Assembly (NCBI RefSeq): GCF_000143415.4
Contig: NW_003314402.1
Span: 75,804-135,803, forward strand
Source: Selaginella moellendorffii
Taxonomy: Eukaryota; Streptophyta; Lycopodiopsida; Selaginellales; Selaginellaceae
Length of the DNA: 60,000 nt
Direction of reading: 5' to 3'
In this document: positions 21,401-33,910 of the stretch, one piece after another
Position numbering within the stretch: position 1 is the first letter of the stretch
Layout of the letters: each line of letters opens with the position of its first letter
Program-made: the position numbers and the translations under genes
The notes under the pieces: model-generated
Told to the model about the DNA's origin: nothing
Seen by the model: the letters and a program-made list of their open reading frames with translations, nothing else
Database searches by the model: none

Positions 21401-21833
21401 TTAATTGTATATATGGATTATTTATTTTTTGGCTCTATTTAGAAATAGAGAAACACTGAAAGTGCTTCCTTAAGCAATTTTTTATTAAAATATAAATAAT
21501 ATTATAAAAAATTCTTCACTTGAAAAGAAAGATGTTAACAAAATAGAAGATTTGGCAAACAACACATAAAGAAAAGAGGTTTATTCCTTTTTGGCTTGTA
21601 TATATTAATTGTAACTAATTTGTATAATTTTATAATTTGCATCCATAATGGTAGGAGCCCAACCAATACCCACAAATATTCAAGTGTGTTGATTATTAGG
21701 CTTGTATATATTATATAATATAACTTTATTTACTTTTCTATGTAACATTAATAATATTGCAAAACAATGAAAGAGTCCAGCTAAATGATGAGACTACTCT
21801 TGCTGTGTATTAGGCAAAAAAGGTGGAAGACAT

Positions 21834-24800
21834 TGTTAGGGCAATAACAAATCAATGTAAACTCAAGTAACAATCAACAGAATAGAATGAATGTGGTAAG
21901 ACCAATAAACACTTATTCATGCTAACTATCACATCAGCTAATCTAAATAGATTCCAGTCAACAATACCAAGGAACCAGAGTTGCTCAAGTGAGCGTTAGC
22001 AACATCCTACTAATATCTCAAACCCAAGAGACCAATCCAGAGCAAACCACAAAGAACATGTGATATTGCGAAAAGCTAGAAGCTATCAAAGAGAATAACT
22101 AACTATCACGAAAGATCATCAATCATCCCATCAATAAAGAAATGCATAATCATCGTCTAAGAAAGAATCCACCATCTCAAAGAGCAGCGAATCATTCTAT
22201 ATTAATAATAACCAAGCAAAACTTTTGACAAAGATAATCAACTATCTTAGATGATAGTCAATCATCATCAATGATTGCCATATGCAAATACTAACTTCAA
22301 TATCGAAGCTAACAAGCTAAAATGCCTTCCCCAACAACTCCCAATAAATGGAACAATGAACACAAAACTCAAAGAACTAAAAGCTCAAAGAAGTCTATAA
22401 CCAAGTCTTGACCAACAATGATCACAAGTCTCGCATGAATTAACTTCAATGTTAAAGATGAAAACCATGGTACAACCTACAATATCCTCCTCAACACATC
22501 CATAAGCTAAACTTCATAATACTAAGCTAATGAAGAGCATGTCTGCATCAATTCAAAAGCTAAACATAACGAAGTTATGCTCGACAAGTGATCATCAAAC
22601 GATCCTTCATGAATCCATCTATAGCAAGACGTAACTCACTTCATAACAAACACAAGAAAAAACTATCAATGATCAATATATTCCAACTCAAACCCAATAA
22701 AGATTCAAATATTCTAATATCGATCACTAACTCTTCCTCTCATAAAGTTAGCATCATCCACGACGAAATCACTTTTCAAGGAAAAGCCAAAGCTCAACCT
22801 TTACGAATTCATCTTATCTAAAACTCAACTAACTCAAACTTGCCACTCCGCTCGTTTGAACGTCAATACAGTTGCTAACTAACAAATACACAAATGTTAA
22901 TAACACAAAGCTACAACCGAATCATCAACACTATTTGCATCAAGACTAATGAAACTCAATGTCAATCATACGGATAGACACTTCATCTCACTCGAATCTC
23001 AACATTAACAATGTCAACAACAAAGCATCACTTTAGTGCCATCAACACCATAACAAAGCTAGAAGAAAGCACGAGTGAATCATCACTCAAAACTCCCTAA
23101 TAACTAAGCTGAATAAGGTCGAAGATACTTTACTTAGTATCTAAGATTAATCCTTCAGCAAAACTTAGTTATAGATAACACTTTATCAAGGAGTGATTCA
23201 CCATATCCAAAACTCAATGAAATCTAACACCACAAACTAAATGCAACCAAATGATATCGATAGAGGTAGAGTCGATATGCCAATATGGAAAACCCATGTA
23301 AGTCTAACGACACCATCTTCCGCAACACCATCCGGTAAAGCAAGCCTATCACTGCTAAATCTTCATTGAGCGAAGCAAGCATCATAAGTCTTCGACAAAG
23401 TCTATCAGCAATCACTAGTTGCAAAGCAACCAATAATCACTTTTCAACTTGCCTTCACAAAACCTAACACTAAACTCATGCCATCAAGCCAAATACTTGT
23501 CCAGCATGAACCTAATACCTCATGTATGAGATAAAAGTTCATAGACAAGCATAAACCAATGACCACTCGAATTCAACTCAACCGCGATAAGCTCACAAAT
23601 GCATTTAGCCAACAGCTCTGAGCATGCTTTGAAGAAGCTAGCTATGCATGATTAACACTCAGCCGAAACTAAAGTGAAAACCATGAGATAGACTCATATT
23701 GGTATACAACCTCCTCATAGACAAAACTATAGTATGGGTATTAACATCTCAAACTCAAATAACTAAGTTGGACATCACCATCCTCAGCCAAGGTGCAGGG
23801 CTACCAAGACCAAATCAAGATTAATGAGAGCTCACTACTCTCATAGAGTTTAACGAAATGCAAGGTGCAACTTGCCACCAAGCACAATGCTACAGAAGAA
23901 AGGCATAAGGGTCACCTTTCTTAGAAAAATGCAATAGCTACTTTTCTACACTAATTTTAGACTCTATCCAACTCAATTGCTTTAGCCTCAAGGTTAGCAT
24001 CCCTTTCGGGTCGCATCATACAAACTTTTTACTAAGGTTTAAGCTAACCGAAGTCAACTCCAACCCTTTCACTAGTTTGTATTAGCTTACGAAAACGGAA
24101 TGATTTTCAGACAAAGTGATCAACAAATCAACCATTAGAAGAGCCTAAGAAAATTTGTGGAAAATTTCCATCCTAGAGAAAGAATGACTCTCAGTCCAGG
24201 AATGCAAAATTTTCAAAACTCAACCAACTTCCTCCTACCAACAATTTCACATAGGTTCACCTCAACACAAATTCTCATGACCCATAGTATGCTTAAATCT
24301 CGAACATCTTTTTGCCTATACTTCCGACATTCAATCCCGACATCCGCAAAATGCAAAGTGAACATCCAAGGCTTGAACACAAAGACCATATCTTCGGATA
24401 TTCTTATTGCACTAACATCTTCTTCAACCATCTTCAAGATCCAATGTGAAGCCAAAACACTAACAAGAAAAATGACATGGAGAATCAAGCTCTAAGGAAA
24501 ATTCCTCATCACTCAAATTAACAATGCCACTTCCATTACCACAAATGCTAGTGATGTTAATGCCTCAACTACACATTTTCTCCATCCAATAATCTACTCT
24601 AAGTGCTAACGGATCAACCGACAAGTTATAGCAAGAGAATGCTATAACCTTTTCCAACACCGCATGGACAAACTCTCATGGAAACAAGGTACCAACTTAG
24701 GCTTAGCATCATAGACCACTATCGAGAATCTAGTTAAAGCTACTACAATGCTACTTTATGCAAGTAGACTAGCCTCACCATCAACCACTTTGGGGTGGAT

Positions 24801-27097
24801 CATCGTCTAACCAAGCAACTTCGTAAACACATTACTTATTATCACATAGATATGATATAAGTATCACAATGACTTGATCATCAATTGAGCAATACCATAA
24901 GCAATGCACATATCACTACTACAAAGGTTTATGTGAGTATCAAGTGTCAACTCGACTCGACAAAATGCAATATAAATGCCACACTCCACCGATAGAGACT
25001 TACAACACCCAACACCACTAACTTTTGTTCATAACATAGACAAGCTTATGCCATTCTCTTTCCAACCAAACTCAAAACTAATCCAACACCAAGCTACTCA
25101 AGGAGCAATAATAAGTTTCCCCGGAAAAGAATTGAGCATTGCAACATAAGTCTTTCAATAGCAAGCCTAGACAAAATGGTTTAGCGCTTCACTGCTATCC
25201 ATCCCACAACTCACCATTGTAAGACCATCATCTTCAACATGCATCAAGGTAGGGACTCTTGATTGCATAATATGAACACAAGTAATGAATTACACTTCAT
25301 TGCAAATCATTTCTCCAAGAGAAGATGTTTTATGTGTTTGATCCTTCGTTCTTGATGACTCTCCTTTCGGCCTCATCTTTGACTAAACCTCAAGCTTTGC
25401 TTTCGCACTGCCTTTAGTCCAATCCAAGAAAAGTTTATGAGAGAGCACGGCAATGACTACTTGAACCAATAGACTAATCCCTACAATCTTGATTGATTCA
25501 CTTATAGTCTTGCCTAGGAAGGATCTACTAGTGCCGTGCTAAACAGCTACGGACCAGCCTTTTTGCCACTCATAGCAAACCCAAGGATAGGTTTACTTTC
25601 ACCCATGGTACATGGAACAACTCACGGAACCATTAGAATAACTCATGGAACCACCGATAGGCTAACATTAATCTTGCCAACTCAAAGTGTAATATTGAGT
25701 TGCTAATGTGCTTCACTCATAAGCCCAAGCGTAAACTCGTGCAAATGGAACATCTCAAATCCCTCTTATGAGCCCAAGAGCAAGCTCACATTATCACGGT
25801 ACAAAAAGGTAACAAAAACCATACCCAAGGAACAATCGCAAAGCCTTGCACCCAAACATGTACCCACTCGGATCATCGTTTTCATCTCTGCATATGCAAT
25901 GAGACTAGTTGCCCAATCTCATTGAATAGTACTTGCTAAGACTCATCCTCTGATACTAAATGTAGCGCACGTGGTTTTGACCCTTTATCCTATGGTGATT
26001 TACCATAGGATAACACCACGAAGCGGAACCTCAACCCTCTTTGTGCCACGTGATAGATGCCACATGTCACATGCCACGTGTCCAAAGGAATGTGGTGTGG
26101 AACCCGAGGTTCAGGGCCTTGAGCCACTAAACGAAGGAACGGTGCCAAACTCCCAAGCATGGATCCAAGGAGTGATAGAACCGAACCACGGAGCAACTCC
26201 CGAGCATACAGCCCAAGGAGTGAAGGGACAGGAGCCCAGAGCGACTTGGAATAGTCCTGGAGCAACCAGCATCCCAATGCCAGGACCAACACGCAAAACG
26301 GAGCCAAACAGAGTTTGGCACTATTTCGGCATACTGGTGGCCTAACGCGAGGATATGGTTACTCCACCAGCTAGCATGGAATGGAACTTGGGCTTAGACC
26401 CAAGCCGGACACAGAACAAAGACAGGCATGCAAACATGAGCTAGACTATGCCTCAGTTGGTCAGCCATGCCTGACCTACCCACTATCCCTACTGTACATT
26501 TGGAACCCCTCATAGCCCCCCCTCCCCTTGAGGAACACACGCTTTGGGCTTTCACCCCAAGCCTCCCTTAGTATCAAGAGTTAGTTTCTGGGACAAGCTC
26601 AAAACTTATTAAATATGGAATGGCATTAGATTGCGAATTTGGACACAGGATGAACACTATTGTGTTCAAGCCAATCTCTACATTCTGTAAATATGCCAAA
26701 TGAGCAAATCTAGACACTTTCCATAAATAGCATTTGGGACCGAAATGAGACTAACACAAGGGGCATGATAGCGAGGGTGTTTGGCAAACATGGTAAGCTA
26801 TCATTCAACGATATTGAGGGACCAATCTCAATACGTTAGGGTTCTTGTTAAGCTAGTGCAAGATAGAGCAAAAGAGAACTAAAAAGCTAGGCCAAGTATG
26901 CTTGGCTAAATAAACACTTAGGCTTATGCTCATCTAGCTAAGTAAAGATGCAAAGTCTAATTTATTAACATTTGAACAAAAGGGGCTGATAAAGGGTCTA
27001 GCAATACCGACCTCCTGCCATCGTGGCAGTCAGGAAAGAGTGTCCGTAAGGACTAGCCGATAGGTAATTTTCGATACCTGAAGTCACATTCGCAACA
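21834..27097 (-). mobile_element. Retrotransposon-like insert (non-coding, LTR at one end)
   Basis: A 5.26-kb block present in island 1 and absent from island 2. It begins TGTTAGGG and ends CGCAACA, flanked by ACAT at 21830-21833 and 27098-27101, a possible 4-bp target duplication. The last 1137 bp look like an LTR read on the minus strand, followed by a sequence resembling the primer-binding site for initiator Met tRNA. The interior (21834-25960) has no recognisable gag or pol frame in either direction, so a non-autonomous or heavily decayed element is likely. No second LTR is seen at the 21834 end. Island 2 has about 270 bp at the equivalent point that is missing here, so the insertion is not clean. 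Confidence 0.4.
25961..27097 (-). repeat. Candidate LTR of the insert
   Basis: On the minus strand it starts TGTTGTTGCG and ends GTGCGCTACA (TG..CA ends). It is followed after TT by TAGTATCAGAGGATG, close to the plant retroelement primer-binding site TGGTATCAGAGC. GC content is higher than in the island around it. Open frames here (25971-26345 plus, 25990-26307 minus) have no recognisable domain. Confidence 0.45.
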
Positions 27098-27990
27098 ACA
27101 TTATTGAGCAGAATATAAAATTTGGACAGTTGATTATATTTAAAGACGTGTGGTCCATAAATACTTAAACTACACCACTATAACATTAAAAAATTAAAAT
27201 ATAACTAAAACCATATCTATAAATATGGTTGTATATATAAAAATTTATATGGAACACTATATCTGAATTGTGCTTAAAATTATGTGAACAAAATTGGTAA
27301 ACATCAGTTTCAAAACTATATAGGTATTGGTAAATTATATAGAAAGATATATGTACATTTATTCTCAAAATATAACTCAATCATACTCAAAACTATACAA
27401 GAAACCATTCCTTATGAAAACTAGTTATGAAACCATTAAAGTCACATATGGTTTAACCATAGGCATAACCATCTTGTTTTGGTACTAGTTATAGTAAAAA
27501 AACCATGTTGATGAGCGTGTTGTGGTTGGTGCTGGGCAACAGTATGCGGCATGGCCTCTGGCAGCCAGATGTCTTTCCCATGGAGATGAAGGCCAAGGTG
27601 TTGGAACCTTTGGTGGATCAAAGCTGGAAAAATCAAGGTACTTAATGATGGAGAAGAAAATTTGTGCACCTTGACTTGAATCATGATTTACTCCACAAGC
27701 TGCTGTGACAGCCATCAAGGCAATTTTGACACTAAATCATCTTTGCGACTGGCAAGAGCAGCGTTCTAGGAGCACTGGCTCAAGGTGCTATCTTAAATAT
27801 CCTTGCAAAATATTTCCACTGTGCAGAACACACAATACCCATTCCTCATTGAAATGACATCATTTGCTCTCACTCACTTGTTTTCTTTTGCATCTCCGCT
27901 CAGTGAGCTGCTGAGCTTCTTTAGATTATCATTTGGAGGAAGTAGGGAATTCACCGCATGGTGAGTTTTGGAGTTGAAGTGTTGTTGGGA
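27098..27990. other. AT-rich island 1, right arm
   Basis: Matches 35920-36890 of island 2. The outer part (27430-27990) is less AT-rich and well conserved between the copies (TTTTGGTACTAGTTATAGTA; TGTCTTTCCCATGGAGATGA; TTGTGCACCTTGACTTGAAT). Short minus-strand frames exist, such as 27485-27718, but I see no known protein. Confidence 0.5.
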
Positions 27991-28717
27991 TGTTAAGTAT
28001 GAAGCTCAAATTGCATATGCATTGTATTTTTCTGGTATGTTGTTGTGGTATTTTTTTTCCCAATATTTCTGTGGTACAATGTGGCTTGGTTTTTAAGGAG
28101 TCATCGCATTTCCTCATCCATTTCTCGTCACAGGGTCTTTTAGTGGTAATAAATTCCCGCTCGCAGATAATATAAGCAAGGAACCAGTGGTTTCCAGAAG
28201 CCGAGTTTATTTGTCCCCAGTTTTTAAGTTGGAAAGTTGCGAGAGGGAGACTGCACAGGTGATGGAATTCTGCTGCTGTGCTCACCAGCAAAACTTGAGC
28301 ACCCGAGTTGGATTGACTGGGAATAAGAAACTGGGAGGCTGTATCAAATGTCATCCTAGCGTATGCCGAAAACACTTAAGCAAAGAAGTTGTTTCTTTTG
28401 ATGATCTATCCAGAGAGATTGCTTCTCGTGGAACATTTTGATCAAGAGGTTTGTGGATGCCGGGAAGCAGCACTTGCCCTGGCATGGCATTTGGAAGAAG
28501 CAAAGGGTTTCGTTTGATGCAATGCCTCAATAAGACGTGCTCGCAAGAAACACAATGGTCACTCTATTTTATACAAACAGACAACCTTGAACACACAAAG
28601 TACAGGTTGTCTCTTTTTGCAAAGTTGAAAGGTGTTCTCCCAGAAAAAAGCACAATATTAACTCTTGGCCTTGTAGATCGGAATCATACTGTTCTTCACT
28701 TTTTTCAACTCTCTCTG

Positions 28718-28749
<32 letters not shown>

Positions 28750-29215
28750 TAATACCGTTTTGAGCAGCTGTTCTTCCATCCAGGCATTTGCTGTATTGGT
28801 TCAATTTTGCTTAAACACCAGCGACCTTCACGACATAAGAGCTAGATTGATTCACAGTGAGCACCACAATGATCGCTACCTCGCCAATCTCATCCTCCAA
28901 AAGTATGGGGAGCTGTGGGGTGCTCGACGGATCTTCGCTGGCTCTTGTGGAACATCTTGCTGGGAAAAATCGGTTGAGCGGAGATCCAAGAGGGATGTGG
29001 TCGCATGGAACATGATCCTCGCAGCGTATGCCTAAAACGCTTAGTCAAAACAGATGTTTCTTAGATGATCGAGGAATGTTTTGATCAAGGTGGGTTTGTG
29101 AATGCCATGCGAGAAAGCAGCAGTTGCCGGGACAAAAGATGCAAAAGTTTTAATTGACGGGATGCCTCAACAAAATGTGCTCGCAAGAAAAACAATGATC
29201 ATTCCTTGTTTTACG
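27991..29215 (+). pseudogene. PPR relic 2 and its 5' sequence
   Basis: 28187-28441 holds a frame resembling PPR text ending CRKHLSKEVVSFDDLSREIA. 28444-28560 resembles FVDAGKQHLPWHGIWKKQR and a DAMPQ-type motif ending LARNTMV, in mixed frames. After the microsatellite comes SSCSSIQAFAVLVQFCLNTS, IRARLIHSEHHNDRYLANLI, LQKYGELWGARRIFAGSC and KRDVVAWNMILAAYA with a TAA at 29033. Here the RDVVAW tryptophan is kept, unlike relic 1. After 29036 a second part (CGGGATGCCTCAACAAAATG) is out of frame. Family role: organellar RNA binding. Stops and frameshifts make it a relic. Confidence 0.7.
28710..28750. repeat. (TC)n(AC)n compound microsatellite
   Basis: A CT run followed by a CA run, 5' of PPR relic 2, with the same layout as at 37605-37669. 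Confidence 0.9.
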
Positions 29216-31176
29216 AACATTTTCCCGCCCTATCGTCTTTACTTCTCCATTCTAGGGTTCTTTCTTGGAGAGGACGTAGGTTTTCTATTGCCCGCGTGAT
29301 CGAGGAGACGGCGCTGGGAGGCGGCCTTGATCGGCATGCTGGAGCTGAACAAGGTAATGGGAATTTCTGAGCCTTGCCGCATTGACAACGAAAGCTTTCG
29401 GGCCGTCCTTGGCAGCGATGTCTGCGACATGGATCTCGTCCACGCGCTACACTTGGCGAGGAACGATTTGCAAGTGGCCGCCCACATTGTGCTCGACACT
29501 CCGGGTTTTAGAAATAGGAAGAGGCTCCAGCTTAAGGCTCCGACCCCAGCGTTGGTAAATCGTCGACGACAGGAGTTCTAGATCTACGGTGACAACAAAG
29601 GCCCCTGCGGCAAAATGTTCCATCGGCAGTGGATCGCCAAAAACTCCTGCAAAAGCTGAGGCTTCTAGGACAGCAAAAATTGCCGAGGTGAGCAATGATA
29701 GTGGAGCAGAGGATTTAGATGATTCGGGTGTAGAAAGTGGAGCAATCGATGGTGGGGAAGAAGAGGTAAACAAGATTAAGACTGGAGGAGGAAACGATGC
29801 CGAGGTGGAAAGAACAACAGTGGTGGAGAGCTCCATTGAGACTGTCAGGAAACATGGCGAGGCTGTTTCTAGCGCCTTAGCTGGACTTTCAATCAGAGGT
29901 AGTGCCTTGACCCACGGTAATCCCGTTAAGATGGAAGCTGGTTGTGGTTCCGTGAAAGCTGAAGCTTCGGTTTCGATCGCAGCTGGATGTGATCCTATGA
30001 AAGTAGATGGCTTGGTGAAGATGGAAGCTGGTTTTGAGTCTGCAAGAGTCAAAGCTCCGGTTGGCTCAGTGAAGATGGAACCTGGTTATGATACTGTGAA
30101 AGTTGAAACTCCATTCGGGGGTGGTAAAGCTGCCCATTTGTCTGAAGCAAAGGTGGTTCCAATAGAAAATGACACGGCCAAGGCTGCAGAGAAGCAACCG
30201 GTTGTTTTAGATGCAGAGAGGTGGTGGCTTCTCCAAGAGACTGAAGTTGCCGGGTACTCGACGTCCAGGGGATGCCGGATTCGTGTTGGCGAGTTCGTGT
30301 CCTTCAATTTTCCCAAGCCTGAAGCCGAAAGTAAGAAGAAGTTCTTTGAGCACAAGAAGGTTCGGCCGAAAGCGAGCTCCGACATTGTAAGGTTCTTGAC
30401 AAAAGCTTCAGGAGAGGTACGTTTCACTTGACTTGTTTCTTCGTTTTAATTCTAACCATTTGCTCACAGATAGGACGGCTTCCGGCCGACTGGGCCAAGT
30501 GTTTGATACCTTTGGGAAGTGCAAAATGGCACCAGAGGCTCTTTCTCTTATAAGCAGCATAGTTCTCCATTGGAGGTAGAGTTTTCTGTGTTTACCAGAG
30601 ACGTTACGTATATGATGTGCTTGCAGAGTTTATATCAACAAGTCAGAAGCCTTACAAAGAGGGGGATGAGCGCGGATTGAAGCTTCTGCAAGCTATCTTG
30701 AAGCCGTTAATGCTTCGAAGAACAACTGATAAGGAAGGAAGGTAAGCATTTTTTCCTTTGCACCGTGCCTTGTCTTGTATTCACTCACAAGTTCGATTCA
30801 CAGACCAATTTCTTGTTCTCCAACCGGCTCAATGTGAAGTTATTGAATGCAGACTATCTGAGCCTGAACGTGATTTTTATGATGCCCTTTACCACAGATC
30901 TAAGGCATGAAGAACTTCTCTTTCTTTTATTTTCTCTTTTTTTCTGAACACGTTTTTGCGTTTGTGATCAGGTAAAATTCGATCAGTTCGTTGAACAAGA
31001 TAAAGTTCTCCATAACTATGCCCCGATCCTCGAACTGCTACTTCGATTATGGCAAGCTTGTGATCATCCTTTTCTTGTTCTGAGGTAGAAAATGCATCCT
31101 CTTATGTCTGAAGTTCCTCACGTTTCTTCGTCACACAGCCGGTAGCGATACTGAATACTTTGCGGACGTGGGAAAC
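29216..31176 (+). pseudogene. RAD5-like helicase with SUMO-motif-rich linker (RAD5-C)
   Basis: The UBA-like start MGISEPCRIDNESFRAVLGS is at 29357. The exon 29589-30418 is open and carries an acidic linker, six psi-K-x-E/D motifs (29925-30107) and the HIRAN start RVGEFVSFNFPKPEAESKKK. The next HIRAN exon is frameshifted by a 28-bp deletion relative to RAD5-B (CCTTTGGGAAGTGC). A further deletion joins ..ATCAACAAGTC to AGAAGCCTTAC, removing the entire ATPase N-lobe. Then come KPYKEGDERGLKLLQ, PILVL-type and [20 protein letters not shown] exons, and SDTEYFADVG. At 31176 the gene runs into antisense NLR sequence, so RING and C-lobe are absent. The 5' promoter segment seen in RAD5-B is also missing. 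Confidence 0.85.
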
Positions 31177-32379
31177 CTTCTACTCTCAGTTCATCAAGGT
31201 CTTTGGGGAGTTGTGTCACAAAGAGAGGCAAATGCTCCCATGTATTATCAGGAGCCAGATAGAATCTTAACCTCTTCAGGTTTGGAAGACTTGCTGCCAA
31301 ATCGTCCTTGAACTCGGACTGTGCAATGTGTAGATTTTGAAGGCCCAGAACTTCAAGGCATGGGAACGATCCATCCAGACTAAAGAACTGGATGCCACTG
31401 CAGTCTATGTGAAGTTCTCGTAGCCGTTGAAAGCCCTTTAGCCAAGACAGGTCTTTCATTGTCTCATTGTTTGTGATCTTTAAAAATTGTAGCTGTGGCC
31501 ATTCAAGGCTTTCGGCATACCGTCCTGAAGCTGTTTGGACTTCTTAAACATTCGCTTCCAGTCAAGTTTGATAGTCGATTCCACCCTAATGTCACATCGT
31601 CTTAGATTGACAAGTTGCCACAGGCCGGTGAAATCGCCAAAGTCCATGCTCTTTGCCTCCAACTCCAGTGTCTCAATGTCCACTAGTGCACCAAGGCTGC
31701 GAGGTATTTTTATTGTTGCACGATAGAGGTCTAGCGTTAAATGTCTTAGCTTGTGTAGGCTTGAAATTCCACTCAAATCCACAGCTAACTCCTTATCGAA
31801 ATGAAGCTCCAGCTCTTCCAAGTTGAATAATTGGGGCAGTAATGCAAAGTTGAATTTTGTGATGTCATTGCATTTCAAAACCTTCAGTGATGTCAAGCTG
31901 AAGAGCGCATCTGGGAATATTGTCACACTTGAACGTCGAAAGAGGGGCACATCTGAACATTGAAGGTCAAGCACTTGAAGGTTTCTCAGCTTGGATATGC
32001 TCTCTGGAATAAAACGTACCAAATTATAGCATCTATTCAAGCTCAATACCTTGACATTTTGGATGTGATCTATAATAAGACTGACATCCACACCAGAAAT
32101 TCCATGACATCCATCGAGAAGCAAGACATCTCGCACATGAATGTCAGACAAAAGGCTGCTTGTAACCTTCTTTCCAATGAATGAAACTTTAGAAAATGTT
32201 GGAGAAATCCCAGGTGGACAATCATAGCCAAACAGGCATCCCTTCTCGTGCTCTTCCTGGGGTAGGTACTTCCCTTTCAAGATTCTTATGCACAGCTTGC
32301 GTACCATATCGTGTACAGTTACATAACATCGATAATCAGTTGTCTTCACTAGGTATCTTCGTTCCAGTTCACTAACTAT
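31177..32379 (-). pseudogene. NLR fragment, winged-helix to mid-LRR (NLR3)
   Basis: Minus-strand NLR sequence in two frames: 32379-31480 (SELERRYLVKTT, VTVHDMVRKLCIRILKGKYL, then LRRs) and 31459-31177 (MKDLSWLKGFQRLRELHIDC..). A deletion of about 36 bp near 31480-31520 separates them. The NB-ARC N-part is replaced by AT-rich island 2 at about 32380. The last LRRs are replaced by RAD5-C at 31176. Not functional as a receptor, but it keeps long identity to the intact NLRs. Confidence 0.85.
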
Positions 32380-33910
32380 GGCCCTAGCATGTATAACCAC
32401 AATTTTTAATTCTTCCTCCTCCAAGACATTTTCTTCAACCAAATTATCATTAAGTAAACTATCCATCACTACCTCCAACATCACTTGTGACAAATATAAT
32501 GTTCTTCCATAAATCATATCCAAACCCATTTACTGGATTATATAGTTTTTACTTTCCCTCTAAATCCACTCTATTATTTTCTATTGTGCTAACTTGTGCA
32601 TTTTTAGTGAGAATAAGTGTTTACCTATGGTTATAGAAAGTAGATTTGGTGAAAAAATAACCTTTTGGTGCTTTTGTTGCAACACATAATAGACAACAAT
32701 AATTTTTCTTTCTTTTTTGCTTTGGTTTGGTATAAACTATTGAGATGTGCCATCTTTTGGCTAACCTAGTGAACATTACAAGGCAAACACACTTTTGCAA
32801 AACTTGTGAAATTTAAAAATACACAATTATCACATATCTTTTAGTGTTTTTAATGTTGTCATCCTTGTAGTTTTTTGCTGCTTTCTTTCAAAAATATAAT
32901 ATTGTTACAAATATTTTTTTTGAGGTATTTTTTAAGTCCTTATTTAGCAAATTCATGATGGAGGTAAAGAAGATAAATTGCCCAATCCGTGATGCTTTTT
33001 GGGATTGAGCTCATAGGTAACGTTTGATAAATATAAAACATAGTAAGGTTAAGGCTTTGTACTTATTTTTATTGATATAAGTTTCTTTATTTTGGTATCA
33101 TGCTTACTTTAACAAATTTTTTTGACTCTTTGAGTTAAGTAAGGATCATTTGCTCTTCTCTAATGCTATAAAGGTTTTAGTAAAGATCCAGCTCATATCC
33201 TTGTACATCCAATGTGCCAACTATGTTTTTAAGTGATTTTTATTTGGTTTTGGAAATCTTTTATCTACAATTCACATATACACTACTATATGTGTTGCTA
33301 GAGCTTACCATTGCATCCACAATAACATTAACATGTCTTTAATTGATCTTGACATGATGCAAACTAAATGACTATATTCAAGAATGCCCTGTGATCTGCA
33401 AACCCACTATAGTGCTATTTTGCTTGCAAAGCAATTAAAACTAGTAAAGTGATGTTTTTAATTATACATTTTTTAAAATATTTATGTATTTAGATTATTA
33501 GGATATAAGTTGTGGCTTGATTTTAGAAGAAACTCCATACCCCAGAAGTAATTTAAGAAGAAAAATAGTCCAATAATGCAATTATGGAGATAGAAAGTCT
33601 CTCTAGAGAGACCACAATATTAGATATGGTAACAAATAAATTTGATTTTAGAGAAAGTGAAGCAGAAGTTTTTAGTGCACATAGTTATAATAGCATAATT
33701 AATTAAAATCAATATAGGTTTGTTAATCAATTTATATACATTTGAACTTCCCACATATGAGCTAAGATTTGCATAGTAGAGTTTAGTGGGTGGCAAGATT
33801 GTAGAGATGCTAAGTTTTGTATCTTTCCATTGTTGTAGTTAAATCAACGAGTTGAGATAAGGTAAGCAATGGGTAAAAATACATAAAGTGAATCCTTTTT
33901 TTTTCTTTAA

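Larger units (their letters stand above)
16931..21833. other. AT-rich island 1, left part
   Basis: Very AT-rich DNA, sharply different from the neighbouring genes. From about 18460 on it is the same element as 32380-35650 (for example GCATGTATAACCACAATTTT and TAACAAATAAATTTGAT recur). No long open frame. Short frames conserved between the copies are listed separately. Sequence left of 18460 has no second copy in the window. Confidence 0.7.

Noticed and set aside
25971-26345. Open frames inside the LTR-like segment
   Set aside because: No recognisable domain, overlapping frames on both strands, and a repeat-like context.
21830-27101. ACAT flanks as proof of a clean insertion
   Set aside because: Four bases can match by chance, and island 2 has about 270 bp at this point that island 1 lacks, so I kept it only as a possibility.
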